Under the pieces are notes generated by a model. That model worked only from the letters and a program-made list of their open reading frames with translations, did not search any database and was not told the origin of the DNA. Positions 12,592 to 23,517 of a stretch of 64,000 nucleotides of DNA are shown here, in pieces (position 1 is the stretch's first letter; every line of letters starts with the position of its first letter). The stretch comes from Talinum fruticosum (taxonomy: Eukaryota > Streptophyta > Magnoliopsida > Caryophyllales > Talinaceae): positions 3,489,001 to 3,553,000 of the forward strand of contig JAITYX010000028.1 in the NCBI GenBank assembly GCA_021018815.1. Direction: 5' to 3'. The position numbers and the translations under genes are program-made.

Positions 12592-13329
12592 ATAAATCAC
12601 TTATTAAGAGGGCAAAACTTGAAAATTTGAGTGTAAGATTAAATGATGTGACTACATTAGACATCCTGCATTTAGCAACCTTTGAACATAGTTTATTACT
12701 GTCATTAGAACCTAGGAAAAATTTGTATTACCCTCTGCTTAACCCTTCTAGAAAGAGGCTCCCACTGAATCCCAGGTGGGCCCGGTTAGGCATGATTGCC
12801 AATGGAAACGGTACCTCTTCCCTTGTAGCACGCCCTCTTGGTTCAAACCACTTGGTTCACTGAGAGGCATCAAGGATTCTTGACTTTTGTCTTGTTGTGC
12901 TGGACACGTAAGACCAAATCCTCGGACTATGAGTCACCATGTATCCTACCTAGTCTTAGCCTCTTTTGGCCATAGATCTTTTGACTATTAGGTGCCACCA
13001 TATCTTCATTTTGCATGCTTGGATGAGTGTATTTATTTTAGAATTAGTCTTATGCTTAGGAACCTTTAGGAATAGGTTGAGAGTGTCGATTAGCCCTCAC
13101 ATAGGTGTAAATAACACACTTTAATAAATTTCCTGGAGTCAGCCCATTATGTACATTTAGCCAAAAGTCAAATTACCCTTTTCCCATTTAGGTCATTCCA
13201 TTGCTTACATTTCCTAGAACTAAAATATTCTTCAAGTGGTATAGGTAGTCACCGCTAGTCGGTCTAAGAGGGTCTTACCAAAGTTCCCTCTAGTTTGTAA
13301 TCGATCGATCCGGCTTTTTAACCTTCCAT
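12592..13329. other. Tat element 1 leader, first part
   Basis: Sequence between the PBS and the tandem repeat. No domain-bearing frame is seen. A long untranslated leader is usual for Tat/Ogre elements. Confidence 0.4.
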
Positions 13330-13570
13330 TTACATTCTCATTTTACATTTTCATTAGCTAAATTAAATTAATCTTATATTAAGTGAGTCCATTTTGTATT
13401 TTAATTGCCAAATTAAATTCATCTCATATTAGGTGAGTCCATTTTGTATTTTATTAGCCAAATTAATTCATCTCATGTTAGGTGAGTCCATTTTATATTT
13501 TCATTAGCCAAATTAAATCCATCTCAGATTAGGTGAGTTCATTTTGTATTCATGTCTAGCCAAAGCAAAT
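13330..13570 (+). repeat. Tandem repeat of ~49-51 bp in Tat leader
   Basis: About four to five imperfect copies of a unit built on taggtgagtccattttgtat, then tagccaaattaa, then ttcatctca. The same unit recurs at 45010-45290 in the second Tat copy, in the same place relative to the downstream cttcgggtct block, so it belongs to the element rather than to the locus. Confidence 0.8.
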
Positions 13571-13740
13571 TCATTCCAAATATAAGGAGATGCATTATCA
13601 TCTAGCCGGATAAAAGTATCTTCCACTAAGGATCAATTATTCATTATGCATTAGCCAAATCATAGAATCATCCCAAACGAAGTCATACATCATCATATGT
13701 ACTTCATTTTTTGTCGCATTCCTTATATGCATCTACATAA

Positions 13741-14770
13741 AAGCATCCTTAGTCTCTTCGGGTCTTACACTTAAGTCCCTTCCCCCTAAAAGTGGGCTTT
13801 TTCCGAGATGGTCCTAAACCTCATCCTTTGGGCTGTAGAATAGGGAAGTCTGCGACAATTGAATGCCATTGGAATTCGAGCTCTAAAAGATTAGAATGCC
13901 TCACCAAGGAGTTTGGTACATCTTCTCCTCGTTCCGTATTACGTTCTACTCTGCGGTCTACACCGGTGCGATAAGTTTCGGTGCACACCACACCAGTTCG
14001 GTCTATTCTTCGTTGTAAGGCAGTACTTAGAAAGAATTCCCTTCCAATGGACGGATCTCTAAAATAGTCTCCCATTCTCACTTTGCTCAAAGAGAAGTTA
14101 GCTAGGGTGGAAACTTGGATGAATGATCAAGATAAGAAGATAGTATATATATCGAGGGATCTTAAAACTATTATAGAAGCTATTTAGGATAGTAAGAGAG
14201 ATGAAGTAGAACGTTTAAGAAGAGGAAAGAGATTAGGTCCTTCTCCTCTCGCCTAGCTTGTCTCTTCCAAATAGTCGCGAACGAGAATCCCCTAAGCATG
14301 AATCTAAACCTCAGCTTGATCTATATGTAGATCAAATATAACAGATGTTAAGGGAGTCATCCATGTTCAATGATCATTATTTTGATCGTAATGGATTCAC
14401 TTCAATCCCTAAGGGTAAGCTATCTCCACAGTTTACTATGTCGAATATTAATTTTAAAGGTACTAAAAACACCTACCACATCATCTTCCCTGGACTTTCG
14501 ATATCGATGTAATAAAGTGGTATAACGTGGTGACCCACACAAGGTTGCCAACTGGACTGATCTATGTAAGGAGATCCTACATCAATACTCCTATAACACC
14601 GATCTACCAGTCCCTCTTAGAGACTTGGAATTAATTAAACAAGGAGACCTAGAAACCATGTAACAATAAAAATCCTTTTAGCAGTACCTTAGCAATTTTC
14701 ACAGTAACCCATCTCAGGTCATTGGGGACCCATCTGTCTTCATTCAAGATATTCAGGGGTCCAAACCACT
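13741..14770 (+). pseudogene. Tat element 1 gag relic
   Basis: Gag (capsid-like) coding region with many stops. The clearest part, about 14340-14660, reads across frames as NGFTSIPKGKLSPQFTM, then a TYHIIFPGLSI-like block, then WYNVV, then LCKEILHQYSYNTDLPVP and LRDLELIKQGDLETM. This is the order of the retrotransposon gag domain in Tat elements. The stretch from 13741 (cttcgggtct) to 14340 aligns with 45417-45840 of the second Tat copy and may be the N-terminal part of gag. The closely similar 53557-54182 segment supports the call. Confidence 0.72.
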
Positions 14771-14802
14771 TCTTAGTTTGCCTTCATTAGATCCATAAGT
14801 TC

Positions 14803-15445
14803 ATGGACTGTAGGTTAGTGATGAGGAAGATATCTATGAAGCAAGAAACAACAAGTGACAACAATGACGATGACTTATGGGGCACACCACCCATAGAAAA
14901 AGATGACTTTTGGGGAGAAACTAAAGGTCTAACAATCCAATTCTTTACTAGATTTGGACGACACCATGCAACCCCGGGTCCGCAACGGACTCGGGAAGCC
15001 CCAAAGGAACCTCAGGCTACTAAAGAAGAAGACCCAATCCTGAAACAGACTTCAAAAGTTAAAAATTGATATCTTAATTTTGCGACTTATATCTCGCTTC
15101 CCGAAACATAGGCAAGCTTTGATTGATGTGCTCAATAAGATTGAGGTCTCTCCCGAAACCATGCAAGAGGAAGTAGTAGGATTGGTTAACAGTGGGGATG
15201 GAACTATTACTATTGATCAAAATGATCTCCCGGAAGAAGGCGTTACACACAACAATGCCCTTTATTTAACTATAACTCGCATTAAGAGGTTTGTTCCCGT
15301 AACCTTGGTAGATAACGGATTAGTCTGTCAACATTTTCCACTGGAGAACTACAAAAAGGTTAGGAATTAAAGAGCAACAATTCTCTAAACAGACTATCCA
15401 TATTCAAGCTTATGACAATTCTAAGAGAACAGTCTTAGGAATAGT
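14803..15445 (+). pseudogene. Tat element 1 gag C-terminus and protease relic
   Basis: Two short open frames separated by a stop. The first is acidic and hydrophilic and ends near 15069. The second runs 15080-15370 and contains HRQALIDVLNKIEVSPETM, the LPEEGVTHNNALYLTI block that precedes the Tat protease, and VTLVDNG, which corresponds to the protease active-site region (usually L-I-D-N-G-S). It continues in another frame (IQAYDNSKRTVLG) and is cut at 15445 by the CACTA insertion. The active-site Asp is kept but the following Ser is not evident. Confidence 0.75.
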
Positions 15446-15479
15446 CACTATAAGAAAACTACTAGTTAGCAATGAAAAC

Positions 15480-15860
15480 AATTCGTCGTTACATGTAAAT
15501 TTTTCATTATCGAAACATTTAGCAATGAAAAAATTTTTGCAGCTACACACAGACATCGTAGAAAATTTATTGATGAAAATTTTTTCATAGCAATCAACGA
15601 CGAAAATGGAGATGAGAGAATTTTTGTCGCTAACTACGACGAAATATTTTCGTAGCTAAATGATCGGTTTTAGTCGCAGATTATAATGATTTTTAAAATT
15701 AAATGTCGTCGATCATTAGTTGAGATGAAATTTTTCCGTACCCAAAGGTTTCTCTTTCATTGCAGTTTAAGATGATTTGTCCAACGAAATGTAATCCATC
15801 ATTAACTAAGATGAAAATTTTTCGTAGTTAATTGGTCCTAATTCGTCACTATCTCGATTG
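15480..15860. repeat. CACTA subterminal repeat region
   Basis: Short motifs repeat in both orientations: cgacgaaa, ttcgtcg, ttttcgtagct, tttttgtcgctaactacgac. Such arrays bind the CACTA-encoded DNA-binding protein and are found just inside the ends. Confidence 0.75.
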
Positions 15861-16109
15861 AGCACAAAATTTATAGGTGAAGCTATTTTTGAATTAATTT
15901 CTACTAATAATGACAAAGCATTGTAAAGAATCGAAACCATTGCATATAACCACCATATCCATTCATATTAATATAGCCATACGTCAAATAATACTACCAA
16001 AAGATATTGAGATAATTTTTCCTGAATTATATCTCAATACAAAAGTATCTCAATACAAGTATCTCAATACACGCATCCAAAAAGACAACTTTCATATGCA
16101 ATCTAAGTG

Positions 16110-16470
16110 GATGGAGTGATGGGATCAGAAGAGGAGCCATCAACCCAAGAAAGTAGGCGTGCAATCGGTTCTCTCTGTAGTCTTTGCTCCTCCCTTGTAG
16201 CTTGAAGCTCATCCTCCGATTTTTTCAAGCGAGTCTCCATTTGAGACATTACCGATGGAGCGTATGTTTGGGATGTTAAAGATGAGCAATGAGCCGGCTT
16301 CGGTACTAAGCTACTAATTTGGTCCTAATTCGTAGACAGTCCCCTTCTTGTTCATCCCTTTAGTAGTTTGATAGAAAAGCTCGTCATCATTTACTTGGGT
16401 TCTAGATTGTGAGGCATTGAGCTTTAAACGCTCGTACTCATCCTGGAGAACCAGACACAAAAGGCCATAA
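16110..16470 (-). pseudogene. CACTA second gene, Transposase_24 (Ptta/En/Spm) relic
   Basis: Read on the minus strand from about 16470, the frame gives LQDEYERLKLNA, then DELFYQTTKGMNKKGTVYEL, the hallmark block of the plant En/Spm family. After two stops and a frame change it reads MSQMETRLKKSEDELQATRE, a coiled-coil-like segment ending near 16110. In CACTA elements this second product is the DNA-binding partner of the transposase. Only the C-terminal part is visible. Confidence 0.75.
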
Positions 16471-17789
16471 CACCTCATCATTTAAGAACTAAGATATTCA
16501 TAAAAATCACAATAATTTATTAAGACCCAATGTAAAAGAAGGGCTGCAGCACTCGCACACAACCAGATATTGAAATCACAATAAGAGTCCAAGTTCTAAG
16601 TTCTGTTTTGATATGTATGCAGGTAAATGGAACTATAATAACCGAAAAAAAGGAAATCATGAAGATATTCCAAGTGTGGCTCTTGCATTTCATAAAACAG
16701 GATTACCTACCACTGCCATCAATTTAAGTGGATATATTCAGTAATTTATGGAGTAAAACAACCCTAAACAAAAAAAAAAAAAGAAAAATAGAGGTAGATA
16801 TATGTATTTAATTACTATGGCCAAGAAGTTGGCACTGGCATGACCTAACCTGCCTAAAGTTGGACAAAAATTCAAACCTCTAATTCTAAAACTAAGTTGA
16901 TGCTGTCCTTATTATCACAACATATTTTAGTATCGAAGCAATTATTTTACCTAATTATGTATGTCGAGTCACAAGAAGTAATCGTATCATCATAACTTGA
17001 GCATGTATATACAATCAAGTTTGAATCTAGATATATATATAGTGGATCACTCAAATTGTAGAAAACAATACTAAAGTACACAATAGCATTTTAACATGAA
17101 GATATTCCTAACACGAGATATATGACCAGTAGCAAGACAACACAGTTCAAATTAATCACAACGAGTCAGTTTACTAAGAGTGGTATTTCTCCATGAACAA
17201 ATGCAAAGTAGCAAAGATGAATACTAATATATGATTAGTAGCGTTGGAGGGGTATAGTTAAGGGATTCTAATATGCACTTTGACATATAGATAGTTGAAG
17301 TAAGGTATGATTGCTTACGGATGCATATCTCCACGCTTGATTAAGGAATATAAGATTCCTCAAACAATAGCCATAACTTAGGAATATCAGCCCATCATAA
17401 GTTACAAACACCCAAATTACAAGGCTTTTCCGTGTATAAGGAGCTTCAGCTACCTCAACAACAGCCACAACATTTACCCTTCTTCTCATTCACACCTCAA
17501 ACGGGATGTTCTGGCTCGAAAGATACAAACCTAGAAATATTATTTCAAATAAGAGCTCACATAAAGCCTAGTAGCAATATCCAGCGGCTAAATAGAGAAA
17601 TTGCTTACCCAAACAGACCTTAGAACGTTTTTCACGGAAGACTTTCTTATTTCATTGATTCCTAGTATGGAGTCTGCCTAAACATTGCAGATGCAGTAGG
17701 CCTTTTGCCGTCTCATTGTGTCTTACGCTAAGAAAACGCAAAAAGGAAAAATATATGTCAACTAATTTCCTAGAATAAATCATAAGCTA
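16471..17789. other. CACTA internal non-coding stretch
   Basis: AT-rich sequence between the two CACTA gene relics. No domain recognised; introns and degraded exons of the second gene are likely here. Confidence 0.4.
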
Positions 17790-19415
17790 TATACTCAAAT
17801 AAATAAAAGTACTACCAATCTCCTTGCCCATTGTGAAGCTGATATAGACCACTGTGGTGTGGACAGTTCCTACTTTAGGTCCAAGTGGTCTTATTCTTTT
17901 TGTTTTGCATAGATCTCTTCTTGTATGGATTGATCTCTTTAATGGCTTGCACTTGCTTTTTAGTTCAACTGGCCTCCATGGAGTGATGTCTTCAGCCATT
18001 GCCTTCCAAACCAAGTTTGGAAGTTGTAGTTGTTAACATAGTAGTGCTCCCATCTACGTACGTCTTTTCTAGGTCCCATGGCTAAAGATCTTATCACATC
18101 ATCAATGATATGGTTCGATGATAACACCTAAAATTTACGCATACGCAAAAGGTTAAATTATTCTAGGATTCAATTTTACCGTCTCTTTATCAAAAATCCT
18201 ATTTTAAGATAAGAAAATCACATATTATTCACTAATGAAATAAAGAGTGAGTTAATAAACTAATTAATGTGATGATACCGTTTAAAAGGCCTTAATATCT
18301 TACAATTTGAAAACACATATGCATGAGATTGACAAAATTCTCGTTCATTCAAATAATGAATGTTACCCCGACTTGGAAAATGCCCAACATTGAAAGAAAA
18401 TAAGTCGGGGATGCTTTGGTTGGCCTCATTATGATCACATCTAGTCACATTTCGTCCCCAATCTTTCGTCTTTGTGCTAAAGCTTTTGTCAAAATAGTTA
18501 GCACAAAAGTTTGATATTTCCTCCATAAGGTATGTAGTGCATATTGAACTTTCTACACAACCTTTGTTTTCTCTTAAGATTACCCCGTACGCTTGAAAAT
18601 TCAAAAACCATATCAAATTTAAGTGGTTGTGTTAGTTAAAGATTAAAGTCTACATTAATCGGTCAAGTATTACCTTTCAAATGGATACATCCATGTATAC
18701 TGCTTTGGTCCACCAACTTTAAGTTCATAAGGAAGGTGGACAGCAAGATGCTCCATCACATAGAGAAAAGAAGATGGAAATATTCTCTCAACTTTGCAAA
18801 GTATCTCAGCGAGCATTGTTCTTTAGCCTAACCATTTCATTGATATAACCTTCTTTAAGCACATATCCCGAAAAAATTGGCTAAGTTCAGTTAGCACATT
18901 CCATACGTTTCCTAGAAGCAATTCTTTAGTTGCAATTGGCAATAATCATTCCATGAACATCTGGTAATCATGGCTCTTTAAGTTATGCAACCACTAATTC
19001 GTTTGATCCACACACCTACTTAAGTTGAAGGCATATCCATCTCGGAAATTTTAGGTCACAAATCCATTCACATAACACTTTCCTTTGTTCCTTAATTAAC
19101 ACATATAGAATTGTAGGCATCACCTCCCTTCACGCTCCACCACCAACATCTATTATTTGCACATTCAATTTTCTACGCTTACAATGTATAGTAAGGTATT
19201 GCTGGAATTGATGTCATATTGTGATTTCCCTTTTAAATTCATTATTGTGTTTGTCACTTGTTCGAACACATTCTTCTCAATATGCATCATATCTAAGTTG
19301 TGACAAATATATAACTTGCCCTAATATGGAAGATCCCAAAACATGCTTCTCCTGGACCAATTATGATATTCTCCATATCCTGGGACGTTACCTTGGTGAT
19401 CGAAGCTTTTGGTAA
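17790..19415 (-). pseudogene. CACTA TNP2-type transposase relic
   Basis: C-terminal part of a TNP2 transposase. At 19330-19230 the frame reads CHNLDMMHIEKNVFEQV, the end of the Transposase_21 domain. A DUF4218-type block follows near 18740-18660 (HLPYELKVGGPKQYTWMYPF). It continues in an open frame at 18616-18260, where YLMEEISNFCANYF matches the family's YLAEEAIEFC-type segment. Near 18080-18010, LAMGPRKDVRRWEHYYVNNY marks the start of the DUF4216 side. Stops separate the blocks. The N-terminal zinc finger and most of the catalytic domain are absent. Confidence 0.85.
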
Positions 19416-19471
19416 AGAGCACACACGGTCCCATATTTCATCAAACATAAAAGCCACATTCCCTTGTAGTT

Positions 19472-20275
19472 AATGATTGGCGGCTTTCAGGGAGGAAGAA
19501 AGAGCCTATCGTAGTCAAAAGAAGTAGCAAGCAACACTCGGATGTAAAGGAACTCGGACTTGAAGCAATGTCAAGGCAACAACCCTTTTCGAGTCCTCGT
19601 AATTAGCCCACTTACAAGCTAGTTCCTAGGCTGCAAGCTACTTTTTGGAATGGTCCAATAGGATGTCTTCTAATGGCATTGTCAATCATCATCAATCTTT
19701 TCAAATAGCCAAAGCACGACAAAAGAAAAGGAAGAGTTATTATTGGTCCAGATACCCGACATAATCGGACACTTTTTGTCGTTTCGATTGATGTTTCTTA
19801 CTTGACTAATCATTGTTATTAGTGTTAATTAATTATAATTAATCTTAATATTTTCTTAATGATTAGAAAAGGTATTTTTCACAGCAAACGACCACTATAT
19901 AAGGCCTTCCTGTTTCTTGTAAGAACAACTTTTAAAAATACCGTTTATTATTATTGGTGGTTAATGTATTTATTGTATCTTCAACTCGGAAAGTTTGAGT
20001 GAATCAAACATTAGTCTTTCCAATTCCCTAGTTGTTGTAACTTGGTTTGGGAACCAAGTGGTGATCTCCTAGGTTTTAGAAGTCCCCTATTGGATTCACT
20101 CCCGGGCACACTTCTTTGTTGCCCCTATTTGATTCCGAGTTAGATTCATTATCCCTTCTCGCTCAGTCATGAACTATCCCTCGTCCTATTCTTATAGCTC
20201 TTAATTCCCAACCTATTATCTCTAATTTCCTCTTTAATTATTGTGGAATTTGTTGATTATTGTTGGTGCCAGGGC
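19472..20275 (+). other. LTR-like segment of unknown family
   Basis: No protein domain. A TATATAAGG box at 19896 is followed about 370 bases later by ttgttggtgccagggc (about 20259), which resembles a retroelement PBS start (TGGTGCC). The pol frame of the next element begins soon after. This could be a partial LTR with leader, but its 5' end and any partner LTR were not found. Confidence 0.35.
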
Positions 20276-20279
20276 TTGG

Positions 20280-21906
20280 ATCCATCATTGCATGTGATTT
20301 ACAGTTGAGTAGACCATGGTTGTTTAACCGTAGAGTTATTCATTATAGGTTCAAAAACACATACAACTTTACTAAGGATGGAAATAATATAACCGTAGCA
20401 CTCGCTTGATCCCTCACAATCTGCTAAAATCCAAACCAAATTAGAAACCCTTCTAATCTGACCTCCTTTTGACTTTAGGGAAACTTATCTCTAGTTTATT
20501 CATCATGAACCGAAACCCCTGAAAGAGTTGATTCTTCGGGGTTAACATGAAACTTAGTCCCCGTAACTTAGACATACCTTAGCTAAAGCACTCGATCACT
20601 CAGTATGCTCATGTATTTCCTGAAGAGAGACCTCTTGGTTCGGCACTCGAACATAACATTCAAGCATCACATAGACCTTATCCCAGGTTCCATTATGCCA
20701 AACAAGCCTACTTGTAGAATGAACCCTAAAGACACCTTATAAGTGCAAAGACAAGTTAAGGAGTTGGTGTCTAAAGGTTTTGTCACAAAAAGTTTGAGCC
20801 CATGTGATGCACCAACATTGCTAGTGCCAGTGAAAGATGGTTCTACGAGGATGTATATAGATAGCGGTGCTATGAACAAAAACACCATTAAATACAGGCA
20901 TCCTATACCATGACTTGAAGATATGTTGGATGAGCTCCATGGTTCTAAGGTATTTTGTAAGATTGACCATAAAAGCAGTAAACTATCAAACTTGAATCGG
21001 AGAAGGAAATGAATGGAAAACCGCTTTCTAAATCAAAGGAGGTTTATATGAATGACTTGATATGCCCTTTGGTTTGACAAATGCCCCAAGTACTTTTGCG
21101 CTTTTAATGAATAAGGTTTTCAGACAATCCATTTGGAAGTTTGTTATGGTCGATTTCGATGATATTATGATCTACAATCAAGATGAGGAAGAGCATTCCG
21201 ACCACCTTAGACAAATGGTTCAACTTCTAGAAAAGCGAAGCTATATGACAATCGAAGAAATGTTCATTCTTCAGCTAAAAAGTAACCTTTCTAGGTTATA
21301 TTGTTTAAGCTCAAGGAGTTAAAGTAGATGAGAGCGAAACAGAGGCTATTCTGACATATCCTACTCCTACTAGCATACATGATGTGCGATGCTTTCATGG
21401 GCTTGCATCTTTTATAATGGATTCATGAAAGACTTCAGCACCATCATCGCTCCTATGACCGAGGTGCCGAGAAACAGTTCCTTTGTTTGGTCACCTCAAG
21501 CTCAAAAGTCTTTTAAAGTTGTCAAGGAAAAGCCGACTCAAGCTCAAAAGTCTTTGTTTGGTCACCTCAACCTCAAAAGTCATTTTGAAGTTGAGTGCGA
21601 TGCCTCAAGTGTAGGCATTGGTGCAGTCCTTACTCAAGAAAGACGTCCTATAGCCTATTTCAGTGAGAAGTTATGTGATATAGAACATAAATACTCTACT
21701 TATGACAAGGAATTTTATGCTATCATTCGTTCATTATAGTACTCGAGTCATTACTTAGTGGCTCAGCAGTTTATACTCTAGTTAAATCACAATTCTCTCA
21801 AGTATATTCATGGTCAACACAAGTTGAATTCTTGTCATGCTAAGTGGGTTGAGTATCTTCGGACCTTCCATTTCACTATCAAGCATAAATGTCGCCAGCT
21901 CAATAA
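20280..21906 (+). pseudogene. Chromovirus pol relic: protease end, RT, RNase H
   Basis: Ty3/gypsy pol fragment. It opens with the end of the protease domain (SRPWLFNRRVIHYRF, about 20310-20360). RT follows from ~20600: the PGSIMPNKPTCRMNPKD block, DGSTRMYIDSGAMNKNTIKY, then MPFGLTNAPSTF at 21062. The catalytic box reads VDFDDI instead of the usual V-Y-F-D-D-I, so the metal-binding Asp pair is kept. RNase H is shown by FEVECDASSVGIGAVLTQE, RRPIAYFSEKL and YSTYDKEFYAIIRSL. Frameshifts and stops occur at several points. A short direct duplication around 21480-21580 repeats a 'tcacctcaa.ctcaaaagtc' phrase. The frame ends at 21906 where LTR1 starts, so integrase is missing. Confidence 0.88.
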
Positions 21907-23408
21907 TGAACCTAGGGCCACGAGGTATGATAGATCCCCGATTAGGAGCCCATCCAAGATCATACCAAGCTGGGCGACAATCATCTCGTACCTCAAAACC
22001 ACAAGCACCGGATGCTACCCAACCAAATGTCGTCATCAGCAGCCACTTCAAGGAAGCATATTTATTAAATGAATGGGAATTTTGAATTCAAATTTGTTTG
22101 AAGGTGTCCCAAGATGTCCTATAGCAATGGGAATTATGGGATTTTTGACTATAACTGAACAAAATAAATTAAGCAATAATTAAATCAGATCGCCATTTTT
22201 TTACCCGGTTTAACCGAGTTAAGTGTATTAGCTGCATATCTTTCAAAATACAAGTCTAAGGGGATCATCAGCATATATATGGAAAGCTAACTCAATAATA
22301 TTTCAATGGATACCTCATTTGACTCAGTTGGATCTATATCGTTAAAGTTATAGACGTTTGAAGTTAAGGAAAATATGTGAAAGCGACACCTCCTGTCCCT
22401 TTCACCCTTTTGTATTCCTTTTTGCTGCAATGCTTTATTGTCTTTGCTTTTTTCTTTCTCGCTTCCCTTTTCTGGTTAAGTATTGTGTTAGTCCTCATCC
22501 CTAGGATGATCTTGTAAGGCTTAAAGCCATTGGATTAAGTTTGTAAGCCCTGGACTACTTGGCACTATATAAACAAGTGCCTTAGGTTGTAAAAATTCAT
22601 TTTTGAATTTAATGAATGCTTAGTGCGTGGAAGTAGAGCAAGGCTCCTTCACCCCTAAAATTCTCTTATGCTTATCTTAATTGTGGCCTAATTAAGTGAT
22701 GTCTTAAGAGTCTAATTGTGCTTAATGGTGGTGTGTCTTAGCCATTAAGTATAATTAGTGGCCCTAATGTTGCTTAGGTGGTATATCTTATCCTAGGAAG
22801 AATTAGTTTATCTTGCTACTCATTTTGCAGAGTTCCCCTCTCCCAAACCTTAATATTCTTCCTTTCATCTTTTCCCCCATTATTCCCCTACATTTTAACT
22901 CCCATTTACCTTAAAGTCACCCCCAACCAAGATTGTTTGCAACCCCTCCTCACCGGATTATAAAGTTACCCTATTTTGGAATTCGAGTGAGGATTACTTA
23001 AGTTTGAGGCTTCCCTCTTTTAACCCCGGACTTGGATGTCATTTCCTCCTTCCCCCTCCTTTTGCTCCATCAATTATTTTCACCAAGCCCATTTTTAGCC
23101 ACATCCAATACCTCATTTGGCGTCCTCCTCATATTTCCCAAAACCTATCCGGAGTTGAGATCTACATAGGTAACTCTAGTTTAGGGCTTCCCCGCTTTCA
23201 TCCCCGACTTTAGATGCAACCCCAAACCACCCCATCCTCTATTACTACTTATCCCCTATATCTCTTCCATTTCCCAGCTCCAAACTCACCCACATCTGCC
23301 TTCCACACGTCCAAACTACAAATAACCGTAGATCTAACTTGTTAATCTGGTTTGTAGCCTTTTCCATCTCTATTTTGTAACTTCTCTCCTTGGATGCTTA
23401 GTACATCA
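21907..23408 (+). mobile_element. Chromovirus LTR1
   Basis: 1502 bp from TGAACC to TACATCA. It is followed after gct by a clean initiator-Met-type PBS, so it acts as the 5' LTR of the next unit, and it also abuts the upstream pol relic as a 3' LTR would. Unlike LTR2-4 it has no hAT-like insertion: its gattaggagccc is the unoccupied form of the target. A TATA-like tatataaac is at 22566, followed by aagtgccttaggttgtaa, shared with LTR2-4. Confidence 0.82.
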
Positions 23409-23411
23409 GCT

Positions 23412-23424
23412 TTGGTATCAGAGC
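23412..23424 (+). other. PBS complementary to initiator tRNA-Met
   Basis: ttggtatcagagc, three bases after LTR1. TGGTATCAGAGC is the standard PBS of many plant LTR retrotransposons. Confidence 0.9.
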
Positions 23425-23517
23425 GTAAAGGCCCCTCCTTGGCCTTGTCCCAACCAGATTCACTCCTAAACACCCCACAAAACATCACCTAACCTATCGC
23501 CCAACAAAACAACAAGA

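Larger units (their letters stand above)
15446..19471 (-). mobile_element. CACTA (En/Spm) DNA transposon, internally deleted
   Basis: Left end CACTATAAGAAAA at 15446, right end cccttgtagtt at 19461-19471, an imperfect inverted match (the last base would be G in a perfect end). Flanking 3-mers are agt and aat, an imperfect 3-bp duplication. Coding relics of both usual CACTA genes lie inside on the minus strand: TNP2-type transposase at 17.8-19.4 kb and a Transposase_24-type protein at 16.1-16.5 kb. The right end lies only ~55 bases from the transposase fragment, so the N-terminal half of the transposase has been lost. The element sits in the Tat protease region. Confidence 0.8.
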
